Source of the DNA: Fodinicurvata sp. EGI_FJ10296
GTDB lineage: Bacteria; Pseudomonadota; Alphaproteobacteria; DSM-16000; Inquilinaceae
Assembly: GCF_040712075.1 (NCBI RefSeq)
Contig: NZ_JBFCVL010000003.1
Span: 186,001-250,000 of the forward strand
DNA: 64,000 bases
Reading direction: 5' to 3'
Below, one piece after another: positions 20,573 to 29,321 of this stretch (positions are counted from its first letter, which is position 1; each line of letters starts with the position of its first letter). The notes under the pieces were generated by a model. It saw only the letters and a list, made by a program, of their open reading frames with translations, was not told the origin of the DNA and did no database searches. Position numbers and translations under genes: made by a program.

Positions 20573-21661
20573 ATGGGACTGACGCTCGATGCCGTCAGCA
20601 AGACAGTGGACGGTCTGGTGCACATGCACCCGACGACGCTGACCCTGGACAGGGGAACGATGAACGTCCTGCTTGGACCGACGCTGTCGGGCAAGACGAC
20701 ACTGATGCGCCTCATGGCCGGTCTCGACAAGCCCGCAAGCGGGCGCGTTCTGTGGGAAGGACAAGACGTTACCGGCGTGCGGGTCCAGGACCGCAAGGTG
20801 GCGATGGTCTATCAGCAATTCATCAATTATCCGTCCATGTCGGTCTTTGAGAACATCGCATCGCCGCTCCGGCTGATGGGAAAACCGAAGGCCGAAATCG
20901 ACCGGGCCGTACACAAAACAGCCGACATGCTCAGGCTGACGCCCATGCTGGACCGCAAGCCGCTGGAGCTGTCCGGCGGGCAGCAACAGCGATGCGCGCT
21001 GGCGCGGGCACTGGTCAAGGACGCCGGTCTCGTTCTGCTGGACGAGCCGCTGGCCAATCTGGACTACAAACTGCGCGAGGAACTGCGGGCCGAGATTCCG
21101 AAGATCTTCGCCGAATCCGGCGCCGTCTTCGTCTATGCCACGACAGAGCCGGAAGAGGCCCTGCTGCTGGGCGGAAACACGGTGGCCCTTTGGGAAGGCC
21201 GGGTGACGCAATTCGGGCCGACGCCGGAGGTCTATCGCAATCCGGCCGACACGACGACCGCAAGGGTCTTCTCCGATCCGCCGATGAACTTCATCGCCAT
21301 GTCCAAGACCGGCAACCGGCTGATCTTCGGTGGAAGCAAGAGCTGCCCGGCAACAGGAGCCCTCGCCGGACTGGACGATGGCCGATATCTGGCCGGATTC
21401 CGGCCCAATCATCTGGAGATGCACCGTCATAGCGCCGATGCGATCGCGTTCGATTGCGCGCTGAAGGTGACGGAAATCACGGGCTCGGAGACATTCGTTC
21501 ACCTCGACTACGAGTCCGAGCGGTGGGTCGGCCTCGTCCACGGCGTCCAGAATCTGCAACCGGGCGTGCGGATGCCGATTTATCTGGACCCGGCGCACAT
21601 TTATGTATTCGCGGATGACGGGCGGCTCGTCGCGCCCGCGTCCTATGCGATTGCGGCCTAG
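20573..21661 (+). CDS. glpS: Glycerol ABC transporter ATPase GlpS
   Basis: One of two ATPases energising the glycerol ABC importer known from Rhizobium (glpSTPQUV). The 362-residue protein has Walker A GPTLSGKTT (35-43), an intact signature LSGGQQQRCALARAL, Walker B LVLLDEPLANLD and a C-terminal MOI/TOBE-like regulatory domain. Unusually for a sugar ATPase the Walker A has a Leu-Ser insert instead of the NGAGKST form, still fitting GxxxxGKT. It follows glpD by 62 bp and is separated from glpT by 86 bp that contain a strong hairpin. Family assignment rests on gene order and motif pattern. Confidence 0.9.
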   Translation: MGLTLDAVSKTVDGLVHMHPTTLTLDRGTMNVLLGPTLSGKTTLMRLMAGLDKPASGRVLWEGQDVTGVRVQDRKVAMVYQQFINYPSMSVFENIASPLRLMGKPKAEIDRAVHKTADMLRLTPMLDRKPLELSGGQQQRCALARALVKDAGLVLLDEPLANLDYKLREELRAEIPKIFAESGAVFVYATTEPEEALLLGGNTVALWEGRVTQFGPTPEVYRNPADTTTARVFSDPPMNFIAMSKTGNRLIFGGSKSCPATGALAGLDDGRYLAGFRPNHLEMHRHSADAIAFDCALKVTEITGSETFVHLDYESERWVGLVHGVQNLQPGVRMPIYLDPAHIYVFADDGRLVAPASYAIAA

Positions 21662-21690
21662 ACCGGAATCCGGTTTCAGGATTCCGGTCT
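21660..21690 (+). terminator. Perfect 12-bp hairpin between glpS and glpT
   Basis: AGACCGGAATCC pairs perfectly with GGATTCCGGTCT across a 7-nt loop, starting inside the glpS stop codon. It is not followed by a T-tract, so it may be an mRNA-stabilising or partial-termination structure that tunes glpS against the downstream genes. Confidence 0.55.
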
Positions 21691-21747
21691 CAAGCCTCGG
21701 GCCCAAAGAATAAATCCGGAGCCGGTTGCGGTTCCATGGGGAGAGAG

Positions 21748-22854
21748 ATGGCTAAGATCACGCTCGACAATCTGGCGCATTCCTATCTGCCAATGCCGCA
21801 GACTGACGACGACTTTGCGCTGAAGCAACTGGACCATGTCTGGGAGGACGGTCAGGCCTATGCCTTGCTGGGGGCATCGGGGTGCGGCAAGTCGACGCTG
21901 CTGAACATCATCTCGGGCCTTCTGACGCCGTCGCGCGGGCGCATTCTGTTCAACGACCGCGATGTCACTCATGCCCGTACTGCAGAACGCAATATTGCCC
22001 AGGTATTCCAGTTTCCCGTCGTCTACGACACGATGAGCGTTCACGACAATCTGGCCTTTCCGCTGCGTAACCGGGGCATGGATGCCACCTATGTGCGCGA
22101 CCGCGTCAACGCCATCGCGCGCATGATCGGCCTTGAGGACGTTCTGAGAACCAAGGCGCAGGGCCTGACGGCCGATGCCAAACAGAAGATCAGCCTCGGC
22201 CGGGGCATGGTGCGCGAGGATGTCAACGCGATCCTGTTCGACGAGCCGCTGACGGTCATCGATCCGCATATGAAATGGGAGCTGCGCACGCAGCTCAAGG
22301 CGCTGCACCAGCAGTTCGGCCACACCATGATCTATGTGACCCACGACCAGACCGAGGCCCTGACCTTCGCCGACAAGGTCGTCGTGATGCACGAGGGCCG
22401 GGTGGTGCAGATCGGAACGCCGGAGGCCCTGTTCGAAAGGCCGGGGCATACCTTCGTCGGGTATTTCATCGGCTCGCCGGGCATGAACCTGCTCGATGCC
22501 GAGGTCGAGGGCGACGTCGCCCATGTGCGGGGACACCAGATCGCATTGGCCGACGCTTACGGGAAACTGACCGGCCGGGTGCAGATCGGCATTCGCCCCG
22601 AATTCGTCAGCCTGGCGCAGAACGGCGACGGCCTGCCGGTCAGCGTGCGCCGGGTCGAGGATGTCGGTCGCCATCAGATCGTCCGGTCGGACTTTTTCGG
22701 TACGGAGATAAACGTCATCGCACAGGAAGGCCACTCGATCGGAACGGACATGAACCGGGTCACGTTCGCCCCGGATCGGGTGAACGTCTATGTCGACGAC
22801 TGGCGCGTCGGGCCGATCGGGGCCACCGACGATCCGCAAAGGGAGGCGGTGTAA
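21748..22854 (+). CDS. glpT: Glycerol ABC transporter ATPase GlpT
   Basis: Second ATPase of the glycerol importer, presumably pairing with GlpS. From the ATG preceded by GGGGAGAGAG it has 368 residues, with Walker A GASGCGKST (about 41-49) and Walker B AILFDEPLTVID followed by a switch His in YVTHDQTEAL. The position of the ABC signature (about 140-153) reads LTADAKQKISLGRG, so the canonical LSGGQ is missing. One composite ATP site may therefore be weak or inactive. A TOBE-like domain ends the protein. The stop codon overlaps the glpP start (TAATG), implying translational coupling. Confidence 0.9.
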   Translation: MAKITLDNLAHSYLPMPQTDDDFALKQLDHVWEDGQAYALLGASGCGKSTLLNIISGLLTPSRGRILFNDRDVTHARTAERNIAQVFQFPVVYDTMSVHDNLAFPLRNRGMDATYVRDRVNAIARMIGLEDVLRTKAQGLTADAKQKISLGRGMVREDVNAILFDEPLTVIDPHMKWELRTQLKALHQQFGHTMIYVTHDQTEALTFADKVVVMHEGRVVQIGTPEALFERPGHTFVGYFIGSPGMNLLDAEVEGDVAHVRGHQIALADAYGKLTGRVQIGIRPEFVSLAQNGDGLPVSVRRVEDVGRHQIVRSDFFGTEINVIAQEGHSIGTDMNRVTFAPDRVNVYVDDWRVGPIGATDDPQREAV

Positions 22855-23726
22855 TGGAAAAGCCGGTCAACAACAAAGCCTGGCTCCTGGTTCTGCCGGT
22901 GCTGATCCTGGTCGCCTTCTCGGCCATCATTCCGCTGATGACCGTCGTCAACTATTCGGTCCAGGACACGTTCGGCAACAACGTCTTCTTCTGGGCAGGC
23001 CTGGACTGGTACCGGGATATACTGGCGTCGGAGCGCATGCACGGCGCCCTCGGCCGGCAGATCATGTTCTCCGCCATCATTCTGGCGATCGAGGTGCCGC
23101 TGGGCATCATCGTGGCGCTGTCGATGCCGAAAAAGGGGTTCTGGGCGTCGGTCTGCCTGGTGCTTATGGCGTTGCCGCTGCTGATCCCCTGGAACGTCGT
23201 CGGCACGATCTGGCAGATCCTGGCAAGGGTCGATATCGGCCTTCTCGGCTACACCCTCGACCAGATCGGCGTGAACTACAATTACACCCAGAACGCCGTT
23301 GCCGCCTGGATCACGCTGGTCGTGATGGATGTCTGGCACTGGACGTCGCTGGTCGCGCTGCTGGCCTATGCCGGGCTCCAGTCGATCCCGCAGGCCTATT
23401 ACCAGGCCGCCGAGATCGATCAGGCCAGCCGCTGGAAGGTCTTCCGCTATATCGAATTGCCCAAGATGCAGGGCGTCCTGCTGATCGCGATACTGCTGCG
23501 GTTCATGGACAGCTTCATGATCTACACCGAACCCTTCGTCATTACCGGGGGCGGTCCCGGCAGCGCGACGACCTTCCTCTCCATCGACCTCGTCAAGATG
23601 GCGCTCGGACAGTTCGACGTCGGTCCGGCCGCCGCATTCTCGATCATGTACTTCCTGGTCATTCTGCTGATTTGCTGGGTCTTTTACACGATAATGGTCA
23701 ATCTCGATAAGCAGGGAGGCAAGTGA
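22854..23726 (+). CDS. glpP: Glycerol ABC transporter permease GlpP
   Basis: Inner-membrane channel subunit of the glycerol importer, 290 residues, with six predicted membrane helices. The start MEKPVNNKAWLLVLPVLILVAFSAIIPL includes the first helix. The cytoplasmic coupling loop EAA motif is visible as YYQAAEIDQASRWKVFRYIELPKM. The gene starts in the stop codon of glpT and its own stop overlaps the glpQ start (TGATG), so the two permeases and the ATPase are probably made in fixed ratio. Confidence 0.93.
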   Translation: MEKPVNNKAWLLVLPVLILVAFSAIIPLMTVVNYSVQDTFGNNVFFWAGLDWYRDILASERMHGALGRQIMFSAIILAIEVPLGIIVALSMPKKGFWASVCLVLMALPLLIPWNVVGTIWQILARVDIGLLGYTLDQIGVNYNYTQNAVAAWITLVVMDVWHWTSLVALLAYAGLQSIPQAYYQAAEIDQASRWKVFRYIELPKMQGVLLIAILLRFMDSFMIYTEPFVITGGGPGSATTFLSIDLVKMALGQFDVGPAAAFSIMYFLVILLICWVFYTIMVNLDKQGGK

Positions 23727-24580
23727 TGGCGGTCACGACAGCAAGCAATCCCGCCGCGCAGCGAACCTTTTCCCTGCCAGGAATCCGGGTCGGAACCGTA
23801 GTGATGGTCCTGTACCTGACCTTCATGTTGCTGCCGATTTACTGGCTGATCAACATGAGCCTAAAGACCAATAACGAGATCCTGAACACGTTCTCGCTCT
23901 GGCCGCAGGCCCTGACCTTCGACAACTACCTGACCATCCTGACCGACTCCTCCTGGTATATGGGCTATGTCAACAGCCTGATCTATGTGGTGATGAACAC
24001 GGTTCTGTCGGTCGCCGTGGCCCTGCCTGCGGCCTATGCCTTCAGCCGATACCGGTTTATGGGCGACAAGCATCTGTTTTTCTGGCTGCTAACCAACCGA
24101 ATGGCGCCGCCGGCTGTCTTCGCGCTGCCGTTCTTTCAGCTCTATAGTTCCGTTGGCCTGTTCGACACCCATATCGCCGTCGCCCTGGCCCACTGCCTGT
24201 TCAATGTGCCGCTGGCAGTCTGGATTCTCGAAGGCTTCATGCGCGGCGTGCCCAAGGAAATCGATGAAACGGCCTATATCGACGGCTATTCATTCCCCAG
24301 GTTCTTCGTCCGGATCTTCATGCCGCTGATCGCATCCGGCATCGGCGTGGTCGCGTTCTTCTGCTTCATGTTCAGCTGGGTCGAATTGCTGCTGAGCCGG
24401 ACGCTCACCAGCGTCAACGCCAAACCGATCGCCGCAACCATGACCCGCACAGTGTCAGCCTCGGGCCTCGACTGGGGCGTGCTGGCGGCAGCCGGTGTGC
24501 TGACGATCGTTCCCGGCGCGCTCGTGATCTATTTCGTTCGCAACTACATCGCCAAGGGCTTTGCCCTGGGCCGGGTCTGA
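23726..24580 (+). CDS. glpQ: Glycerol ABC transporter permease GlpQ
   Basis: Second permease subunit, 284 residues, forming a heterodimer with GlpP. It has an N-terminal helix (VGTVVMVLYLTFMLLPIYWL), several further hydrophobic segments and the EAA-loop sequence VPKEIDETAYIDGYSFPRFFVRIFMP. ATG at 23726 overlaps the glpP stop; a GTG one codon earlier is also possible. glpU begins 14 bp after its stop. Confidence 0.93.
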   Translation: MAVTTASNPAAQRTFSLPGIRVGTVVMVLYLTFMLLPIYWLINMSLKTNNEILNTFSLWPQALTFDNYLTILTDSSWYMGYVNSLIYVVMNTVLSVAVALPAAYAFSRYRFMGDKHLFFWLLTNRMAPPAVFALPFFQLYSSVGLFDTHIAVALAHCLFNVPLAVWILEGFMRGVPKEIDETAYIDGYSFPRFFVRIFMPLIASGIGVVAFFCFMFSWVELLLSRTLTSVNAKPIAATMTRTVSASGLDWGVLAAAGVLTIVPGALVIYFVRNYIAKGFALGRV

Positions 24581-24594
24581 GGGGGGGCCGACAA

Positions 24595-24867
24595 ATGGGA
24601 TGGATGGCATGGACATGGCCGACGGCGATCTTCTTCATTGTGATCGCCAGCCTGCTGACGACTTTCACCGTTCTCGGCGTTCTCTATCCTGAGACACCGC
24701 GCCGGGGCGTTCTCAGGATCGATACCACGCGGGGCGACAGGCTCTTTATCACGCTGCTCGGCTCCGCGTTCATCAATCTGGCATGGCTCGGCCTGATTGG
24801 CGGACCCCAATGGTGGGCGCTCGGGCTATGCCTGATTTACGCCGCAGCGGTTTTCCGCTGGGTGTAA
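24595..24867 (+). CDS. glpU: Small membrane protein GlpU (DUF2160)
   Basis: A 90-residue inner-membrane protein found between the permease and binding-protein genes in rhizobial glycerol operons. Two or three hydrophobic segments are visible (about 8-28, WPTAIFFIVIASLLTTFTVLG; and about 50-88, ITLLGSAFINLAWLGLIGG and WWALGLCLIYAAAVF), with a short basic cytosolic loop containing RIDTTRGDR. The biochemical role is unknown; it may be an accessory subunit of the transporter. Position, length and DUF2160-like pattern support the name. Confidence 0.82.
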   Translation: MGWMAWTWPTAIFFIVIASLLTTFTVLGVLYPETPRRGVLRIDTTRGDRLFITLLGSAFINLAWLGLIGGPQWWALGLCLIYAAAVFRWV

Positions 24868-24949
24868 CCGGAAGGACCGCGCGCCGGCGACGACCATTGT
24901 CAAGACGGCTCGCAGGATAACCATAACTTCAATCCAAGGGAGAGAAACA

Positions 24950-26659
24950 GTGAATTATCTTCTGAAATCGGCGACGGCCATGGGATTGGCCCTGTCCGCG
25001 GTAGCCGGACCGGCCATGGCGGACATGGAGGCGGCGCGCGCGTTCCTCGACGCGGAAATCGGCGATCTCTCCGTCCTGAGCCGTGAAGATCAGGAAGCCG
25101 AGATGCAGTGGTTCATCGATGCCGCCGAGCCCTATCAGGGCATGAGCATCAATGTCGTCTCCGAAACCATCACCACCCATGAATACGAGGCCAGCGTCCT
25201 GGCGCCGGCATTTTCGGCGATCACGGGCATTGAGGTCACGCACGACCTGATCGGCGAAGGCGACGTCATCGAGCGTCTGCAGACCCAGATGCAGACCGGC
25301 GAGAACATCTACGACATGTATGTCAACGATGCCGACCTGATCGGGACGCACTGGCGCTATCAGCAGGTCCGCAACCTGACCGACTGGATGGATGGCGAGG
25401 GCGCCGAGGTTACCAACCCGAACCTGAACCTCGACGACTTCATAGGCCTGTCGTTTGCCACGGCGCCGGACGGCAAGCTCTACCAGCTTCCGATCCAGCA
25501 GTTCGCCAACCTCTACTGGTTCCGCCACGACTGGTTCACCGATCCCGAAATCATGGCCGATTTCGAGGAAGAGTACGGTTACGAACTGGGCGTGCCGGTC
25601 AACTGGTCGGCCTATGAAGACATCGCAGCGTTCTTTACCGGCCGCGAGATCGACGGCGAGACCGTCTATGGCCACATGGACTATGGCCGTCGCGACCCGT
25701 CGCTGGGCTGGCGCTTCACCGATGCGTGGCTGTCCATGGCCGGCGCCGGCGATGTCGGCGAGCCGAACGGCTTTCCGGTCGATGAATGGGGCATCCGGGT
25801 TAATGACGACTACCAGCCCGTCGGCTCCTGCGTCACGCGCGGTGGGGCGACCAACAGCCCGGCGGCGGTCTATGCCATCGAACGCTATACTGACTGGCTC
25901 CAGAACTATGCGCCCCCGGCCGCTGCCGGGATGAACTTCTCCGAATCCGGTCCGGTTCCGGCCCAGGGCAACATCGCCCAGCAGATCTTCTGGTACACGA
26001 CGTTCACGGCCGACATGGTCCGCCCGAACCTGCCGGTTACGAACGAGGACGGCACGCCGCGCTGGCGCATGGCCCCCTCGCCGCATGGCGCGTATTGGGA
26101 AGAAGGCATGAAGGTCGGCTATCAGGATGCCGGCTCGGTCACGCTGATGCAGTCGACGCCCGTCGATCGTGCACAGGCGGCGTGGCTCTATGCCCAGTTC
26201 ATTGCGTCGCAGACCGTCGACACAAAGAAATCCCATGTCGGTCTGACCTTCGTGCGCGAGTCGACGATCCAGCACGAAAGCTTCACCGAACGGGCACCGG
26301 AACTGGGTGGACTGGTCGAGTTCTATCGTTCGCCTGACCGCATCCGCTGGTCGGATACCGGCCTGAACGTGCCGGATTATCCGCGACTGGCCCAATTGTG
26401 GTGGCAGAATATCGGCGACGCGTCGTCCGGCGCCTCGACGGCGCAGGAAGCCCTCGACGCGCTGTGCGAACAGCAGGAAGAGGTGATGGACCGACTGCAA
26501 CGCTCCGGCGTGCAGGGCGACCTCGGCCCGGTCCTGAACGAACCGCGCGATGCTGAATACTGGCTCTCCGAGCCGGGCTCGCCGAAGCCCGAGCTGGAAA
26601 ACGAGAAGCCGGAGCCCGAGACCGTTACCTACGAGGAGCTGGTCGCTTCCTGGCAGTAA
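24950..26659 (+). CDS. glpV: Periplasmic glycerol-binding protein GlpV
   Basis: Substrate-binding protein that delivers glycerol to the GlpPQ channel. The start is GTG with GGGAGAGAAACA upstream, and the N-terminus is a clear signal peptide (hydrophobic core, cleavage near AMA-DME). The mature protein of about 545 residues is larger than most sugar-binding proteins, as is usual for this family. It contains typical extracellular solute-binding-protein segments such as GENIYDMYVNDADLIGTHWR and LPIQQFANLYWFRHDWF. The acidic, proline-rich C-terminus (SPKPELENEKPEPETV) is a flexible tail. It ends the operon; a hairpin follows. Confidence 0.92.
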   Translation: MNYLLKSATAMGLALSAVAGPAMADMEAARAFLDAEIGDLSVLSREDQEAEMQWFIDAAEPYQGMSINVVSETITTHEYEASVLAPAFSAITGIEVTHDLIGEGDVIERLQTQMQTGENIYDMYVNDADLIGTHWRYQQVRNLTDWMDGEGAEVTNPNLNLDDFIGLSFATAPDGKLYQLPIQQFANLYWFRHDWFTDPEIMADFEEEYGYELGVPVNWSAYEDIAAFFTGREIDGETVYGHMDYGRRDPSLGWRFTDAWLSMAGAGDVGEPNGFPVDEWGIRVNDDYQPVGSCVTRGGATNSPAAVYAIERYTDWLQNYAPPAAAGMNFSESGPVPAQGNIAQQIFWYTTFTADMVRPNLPVTNEDGTPRWRMAPSPHGAYWEEGMKVGYQDAGSVTLMQSTPVDRAQAAWLYAQFIASQTVDTKKSHVGLTFVRESTIQHESFTERAPELGGLVEFYRSPDRIRWSDTGLNVPDYPRLAQLWWQNIGDASSGASTAQEALDALCEQQEEVMDRLQRSGVQGDLGPVLNEPRDAEYWLSEPGSPKPELENEKPEPETVTYEELVASWQ

Positions 26660-26675
26660 CGGGCGCTTTGCTCAA

Positions 26676-26699
26676 CGGCGGGGACTTTTGTCCCCGCCG
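26676..26699. terminator. Hairpin between convergent glpV and hydratase gene
   Basis: CGGCGGGGAC pairs with GTCCCCGCCG around a short T-rich loop in the 93-bp gap between two convergent genes. No clear T-tract follows on either strand, so termination strength is uncertain, but the position fits a bidirectional terminator. Confidence 0.55.
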
Positions 26700-26752
26700 C
26701 CACACTGCCAACGCGCTTCAGGCTCGTATGAACCCGGGCGACGCGAAAGGCC

Positions 26753-27640
26753 CTATTCGAAGGCGACGGTGACTGCCGGGTCCGTGTCGAATGGAAGTCC
26801 GATATAGGTAACCGTCAGCCGTTCGAGATCGACCGGCTGCATGGGCGGCCCGAAGCTGCCGAGGCTGATGCGGTCGCCCGCCTGCAGCGACAGCCCTCGG
26901 GCGGCCAGTTCGCCGGTCAGCCAGAGCATGGCGTTCAATGGATTGCCGAGAATGGCCGCGCCCGGGATTTCCGCGACCACCTTCCCCGCATCCTCGATGC
27001 GCACGGTCATGGCGCCCAGCGCGTCGACGGTTTCCTCGGTCGCCGAAAGAGATATTTCGGGTCCCGCGACTCCGGTGCGCGCACCGACATTGATGGCCGT
27101 GATCACGTCGGCCGACATCGGCTCACCCGCCGCAACCATCAGGTCGGGAAGTTCGATGAACGGCACGAAGGAGTCCAGATGGGCCAGGACTTCGAGCGGC
27201 GTCGTTGCCTCCATGATCGCCGGATCGGCCACCGTCACGATCAGATCTGCCTCGACCACTGGTCGGCCACCGAAGCCGCGCGAGACGGTTGCGCCGTCCT
27301 CCAGAATCGATCCCGGCAGCAAGCGGCCGGCGAGCGGATGATCGACGCCGAAATTCTCCTGCGCCGCCGCCGATGTCAGGCCCACTTTCCAGCCTGACGG
27401 TTGCTGTCCGTCATCGACCAGACCCGCCACCACGGCGTTCTGAACGCAAATGGCGTGGTCGCCATCGGCGATTGCGGGCGCGGACATCGCCTCGCGATGC
27501 TGCCAGGCCATGACGATTTCATCCGCGATCGCCTGTGTGCCGTCGGGGCAGCCGGCCGCAGCAAGAGCCGGCGCGCCTGGGCTCATGAGAGCACCGATCA
27601 GGCCGCTCGCAAACAGGTACCCGTATCTCCGGATCATCAT
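26753..27640 (-). CDS. Exported 2-keto-4-pentenoate hydratase-like protein
   Basis: Belongs by sequence to the fumarylacetoacetase-C-terminal/2-hydroxypentadienoate hydratase family. The supporting segments are GWKVGLTSAAAQENFGVDHPLAG, VVEADLIVTV, FVPFIELPDL and GAAILGNPLNAMLWL. That family normally works in the cytosol on meta-cleavage products of aromatics. Here the 295-residue protein begins MMIRRYGYLFASGLIGALM and continues to ALAAAGC, a signal peptide, possibly with a weak lipobox ending at Cys. The start at 27640 is fixed by GGGAGG six bases upstream. It is the first gene after the convergent glpV and is followed by nothing aromatic-related. The periplasmic location is an inference from the signal sequence; substrate unknown. 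Confidence 0.8.
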   Translation of the reverse strand: MMIRRYGYLFASGLIGALMSPGAPALAAAGCPDGTQAIADEIVMAWQHREAMSAPAIADGDHAICVQNAVVAGLVDDGQQPSGWKVGLTSAAAQENFGVDHPLAGRLLPGSILEDGATVSRGFGGRPVVEADLIVTVADPAIMEATTPLEVLAHLDSFVPFIELPDLMVAAGEPMSADVITAINVGARTGVAGPEISLSATEETVDALGAMTVRIEDAGKVVAEIPGAAILGNPLNAMLWLTGELAARGLSLQAGDRISLGSFGPPMQPVDLERLTVTYIGLPFDTDPAVTVAFE

Positions 27641-27690
27641 CCAGCACCTCCCTGCCCCGTTTTCCCACCGCTCATCAGCCAGCCCAGACC

Positions 27691-28275
27691 TCAGCCTTCC
27701 CAGACCCGGGCCACATCCTCTACCGCAGGCCGGGGGCGTTCGGTCGGCTGTTCGCGGGCGGTGCCCAGATAGACGAAGCCGACGATACGGTCGGTTTCGG
27801 GGTTGTGGCCGAGATGGGCGACGACATCGGGGCTGTAGGCCGGCCACTCGGTAATCCACTGGGCGGCATAGCCCATGGCCAGCGCCGCACACAGGATGTT
27901 GTAGCAGACGAGACCGGCCGACAGCAGTTGTTCCTGTACCGGGATCTTCGGATGGTTGACATCCGGCGTCGAAACCACCGCAAGCACCAGCGGCGCCCGG
28001 GTCATGCGTTCGGCCTCGACCGCGATCTTGTTTTCGTTCGCCGCCGGATAGTCGCGCTTGAAAATCTCACCCAATCTGGCGCCGAGCGCTTCCTGTCCCG
28101 CGCGGTGGAGAATCTTGATCCGCCAGGGCGTCAGTTTGCCATGGTCGGGAACTCTGGTGGCAACCTTCAGGATGCGATCCAGCGAAGCCGCGTCGGGCCC
28201 TGGCTCGACCATATCGCGAACCATCACCGACCGTCGTGCTTCCAGAAATGACAGCACCGCTTCGTTTTCCGGCAT
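27691..28275 (-). CDS. Nitroreductase-family flavoprotein (YdjA-like)
   Basis: A 194-residue FMN-dependent oxidoreductase that would use NAD(P)H to reduce nitro compounds, quinones or similar acceptors. Family markers are LEARRSVMVRDM near the N-terminus (the FMN phosphate-binding Arg-Arg-Ser), TRVPDHGKLTPWRIKIL, and the C-terminal YLGTAREQPTERPRP. The short length is that of the YdjA-type single-domain group. It starts at ATG of MPENEAVLSF, 7 bp after the stop of the upstream epimerase gene, so the two are probably co-transcribed. Confidence 0.88.
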   Translation of the reverse strand: MPENEAVLSFLEARRSVMVRDMVEPGPDAASLDRILKVATRVPDHGKLTPWRIKILHRAGQEALGARLGEIFKRDYPAANENKIAVEAERMTRAPLVLAVVSTPDVNHPKIPVQEQLLSAGLVCYNILCAALAMGYAAQWITEWPAYSPDVVAHLGHNPETDRIVGFVYLGTAREQPTERPRPAVEDVARVWEG

Positions 28276-28281
28276 CGTTCT

Positions 28282-29205
28282 TCAATCCTTCCGTCTCTCG
28301 TCGAGAATCGCTCTCAAGCCTTCCCGGTATGTCGGATAGGCAAGCGTCACATCCAGCAGATTCTTCATCCGGGCGTTCGAGATGCGCTTGTTCTCGCTGT
28401 AGAAATCGCGCGCCATCGGACTCATGTCGGCGTCATCGAACGCCACGGCTTCCGGGATCGGGACGCCCAGCAGGCGGCAGGCCTCGGCGATTACCTGTTC
28501 CGACGGCGACGGCTCGTCGTCGCACAGATTGAATACCGGACCGATTCCCGGCCGGTCGATGGAGGCGACGACGGCATCGGCGAGATCATCGACGTGAATG
28601 CGGTTGAACACCTGATTCGGCTTGATGATTCGCCGCGCCGTTCCGGCTTCGACCTGATCGATGGCCGATCGGCCCGGCCCGTAGATGCCCGGTAGCCGGA
28701 AAATGTGAACCGGGACGCCGGCAGCCCGGCCCGCTTCGGTCCACGCCGCTTCGGCCGCTGCGCGTCTTTTCGCCCGAACCGACCGTGCGGCGATCGGGAC
28801 CGTTTCATCGGTCCATTCCCCTTTGCGATCCCCATAGACACCGATCGTGGACAGATAGCCGATCCACGTTTTGCCGGCCCAGATGCCATTCCCGCCACCC
28901 GGAGCGTCCGCGAATGCCAGCAGCGCCGGATCGCCGGATTCCAGCGGGGCCGCGCTTTGCAGCACGATATCCGCACCGGCAACGGCGGCGACCAGCGCGT
29001 CGGAAGCCGGTTTTAACCCATCCCCGGTAAAGACGATGGCGTCGATACCTTCGGCGCGAAGCCGCTCGGCTTTCTCCTCTGTCCGAACGGAACCGCCGAC
29101 TGGCCATCCGCGTTCACGGAGTCGACGGGCGACCCGCACGCCTGAGAAGCCCAGACCGAAGCAGAAGAATTTTGGTGTTGACCCTCGGCTCACGTTGCCC
29201 CTCAC
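28282..29205 (-). CDS. NAD-dependent epimerase/dehydratase family protein
   Basis: A 307-residue extended short-chain dehydrogenase-like protein with an N-terminal Rossmann motif, FCFGLGFSGVRVARRL (GxGFSGxxxA instead of GxxGxxG, as in the YeeZ-like group). It also has YLSTIGVYGDRKGEW, the usual Ser/Tyr region, and later IFRLPGIYGPGRS. The catalytic YxxxK motif is not obvious (YGDRKGEW lacks the Lys spacing), as is common in atypical members, so an NAD(P)-binding but atypical enzyme is possible. Possible start at 29205. It is transcribed with the nitroreductase gene. Substrate unknown. Confidence 0.8.
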   Translation of the reverse strand: MRGNVSRGSTPKFFCFGLGFSGVRVARRLRERGWPVGGSVRTEEKAERLRAEGIDAIVFTGDGLKPASDALVAAVAGADIVLQSAAPLESGDPALLAFADAPGGGNGIWAGKTWIGYLSTIGVYGDRKGEWTDETVPIAARSVRAKRRAAAEAAWTEAGRAAGVPVHIFRLPGIYGPGRSAIDQVEAGTARRIIKPNQVFNRIHVDDLADAVVASIDRPGIGPVFNLCDDEPSPSEQVIAEACRLLGVPIPEAVAFDDADMSPMARDFYSENKRISNARMKNLLDVTLAYPTYREGLRAILDERRKD

Positions 29206-29321
29206 CTAATATTTGCCAATCGTGCCGCATCGGTTGTACGACGGGCGCCCATGGCGGGGGCAAGCCTGCCCGCCGCATTCTTCCTCATTCGTATATCCAT
29301 TCCATACGGGAGCGCAAAATC

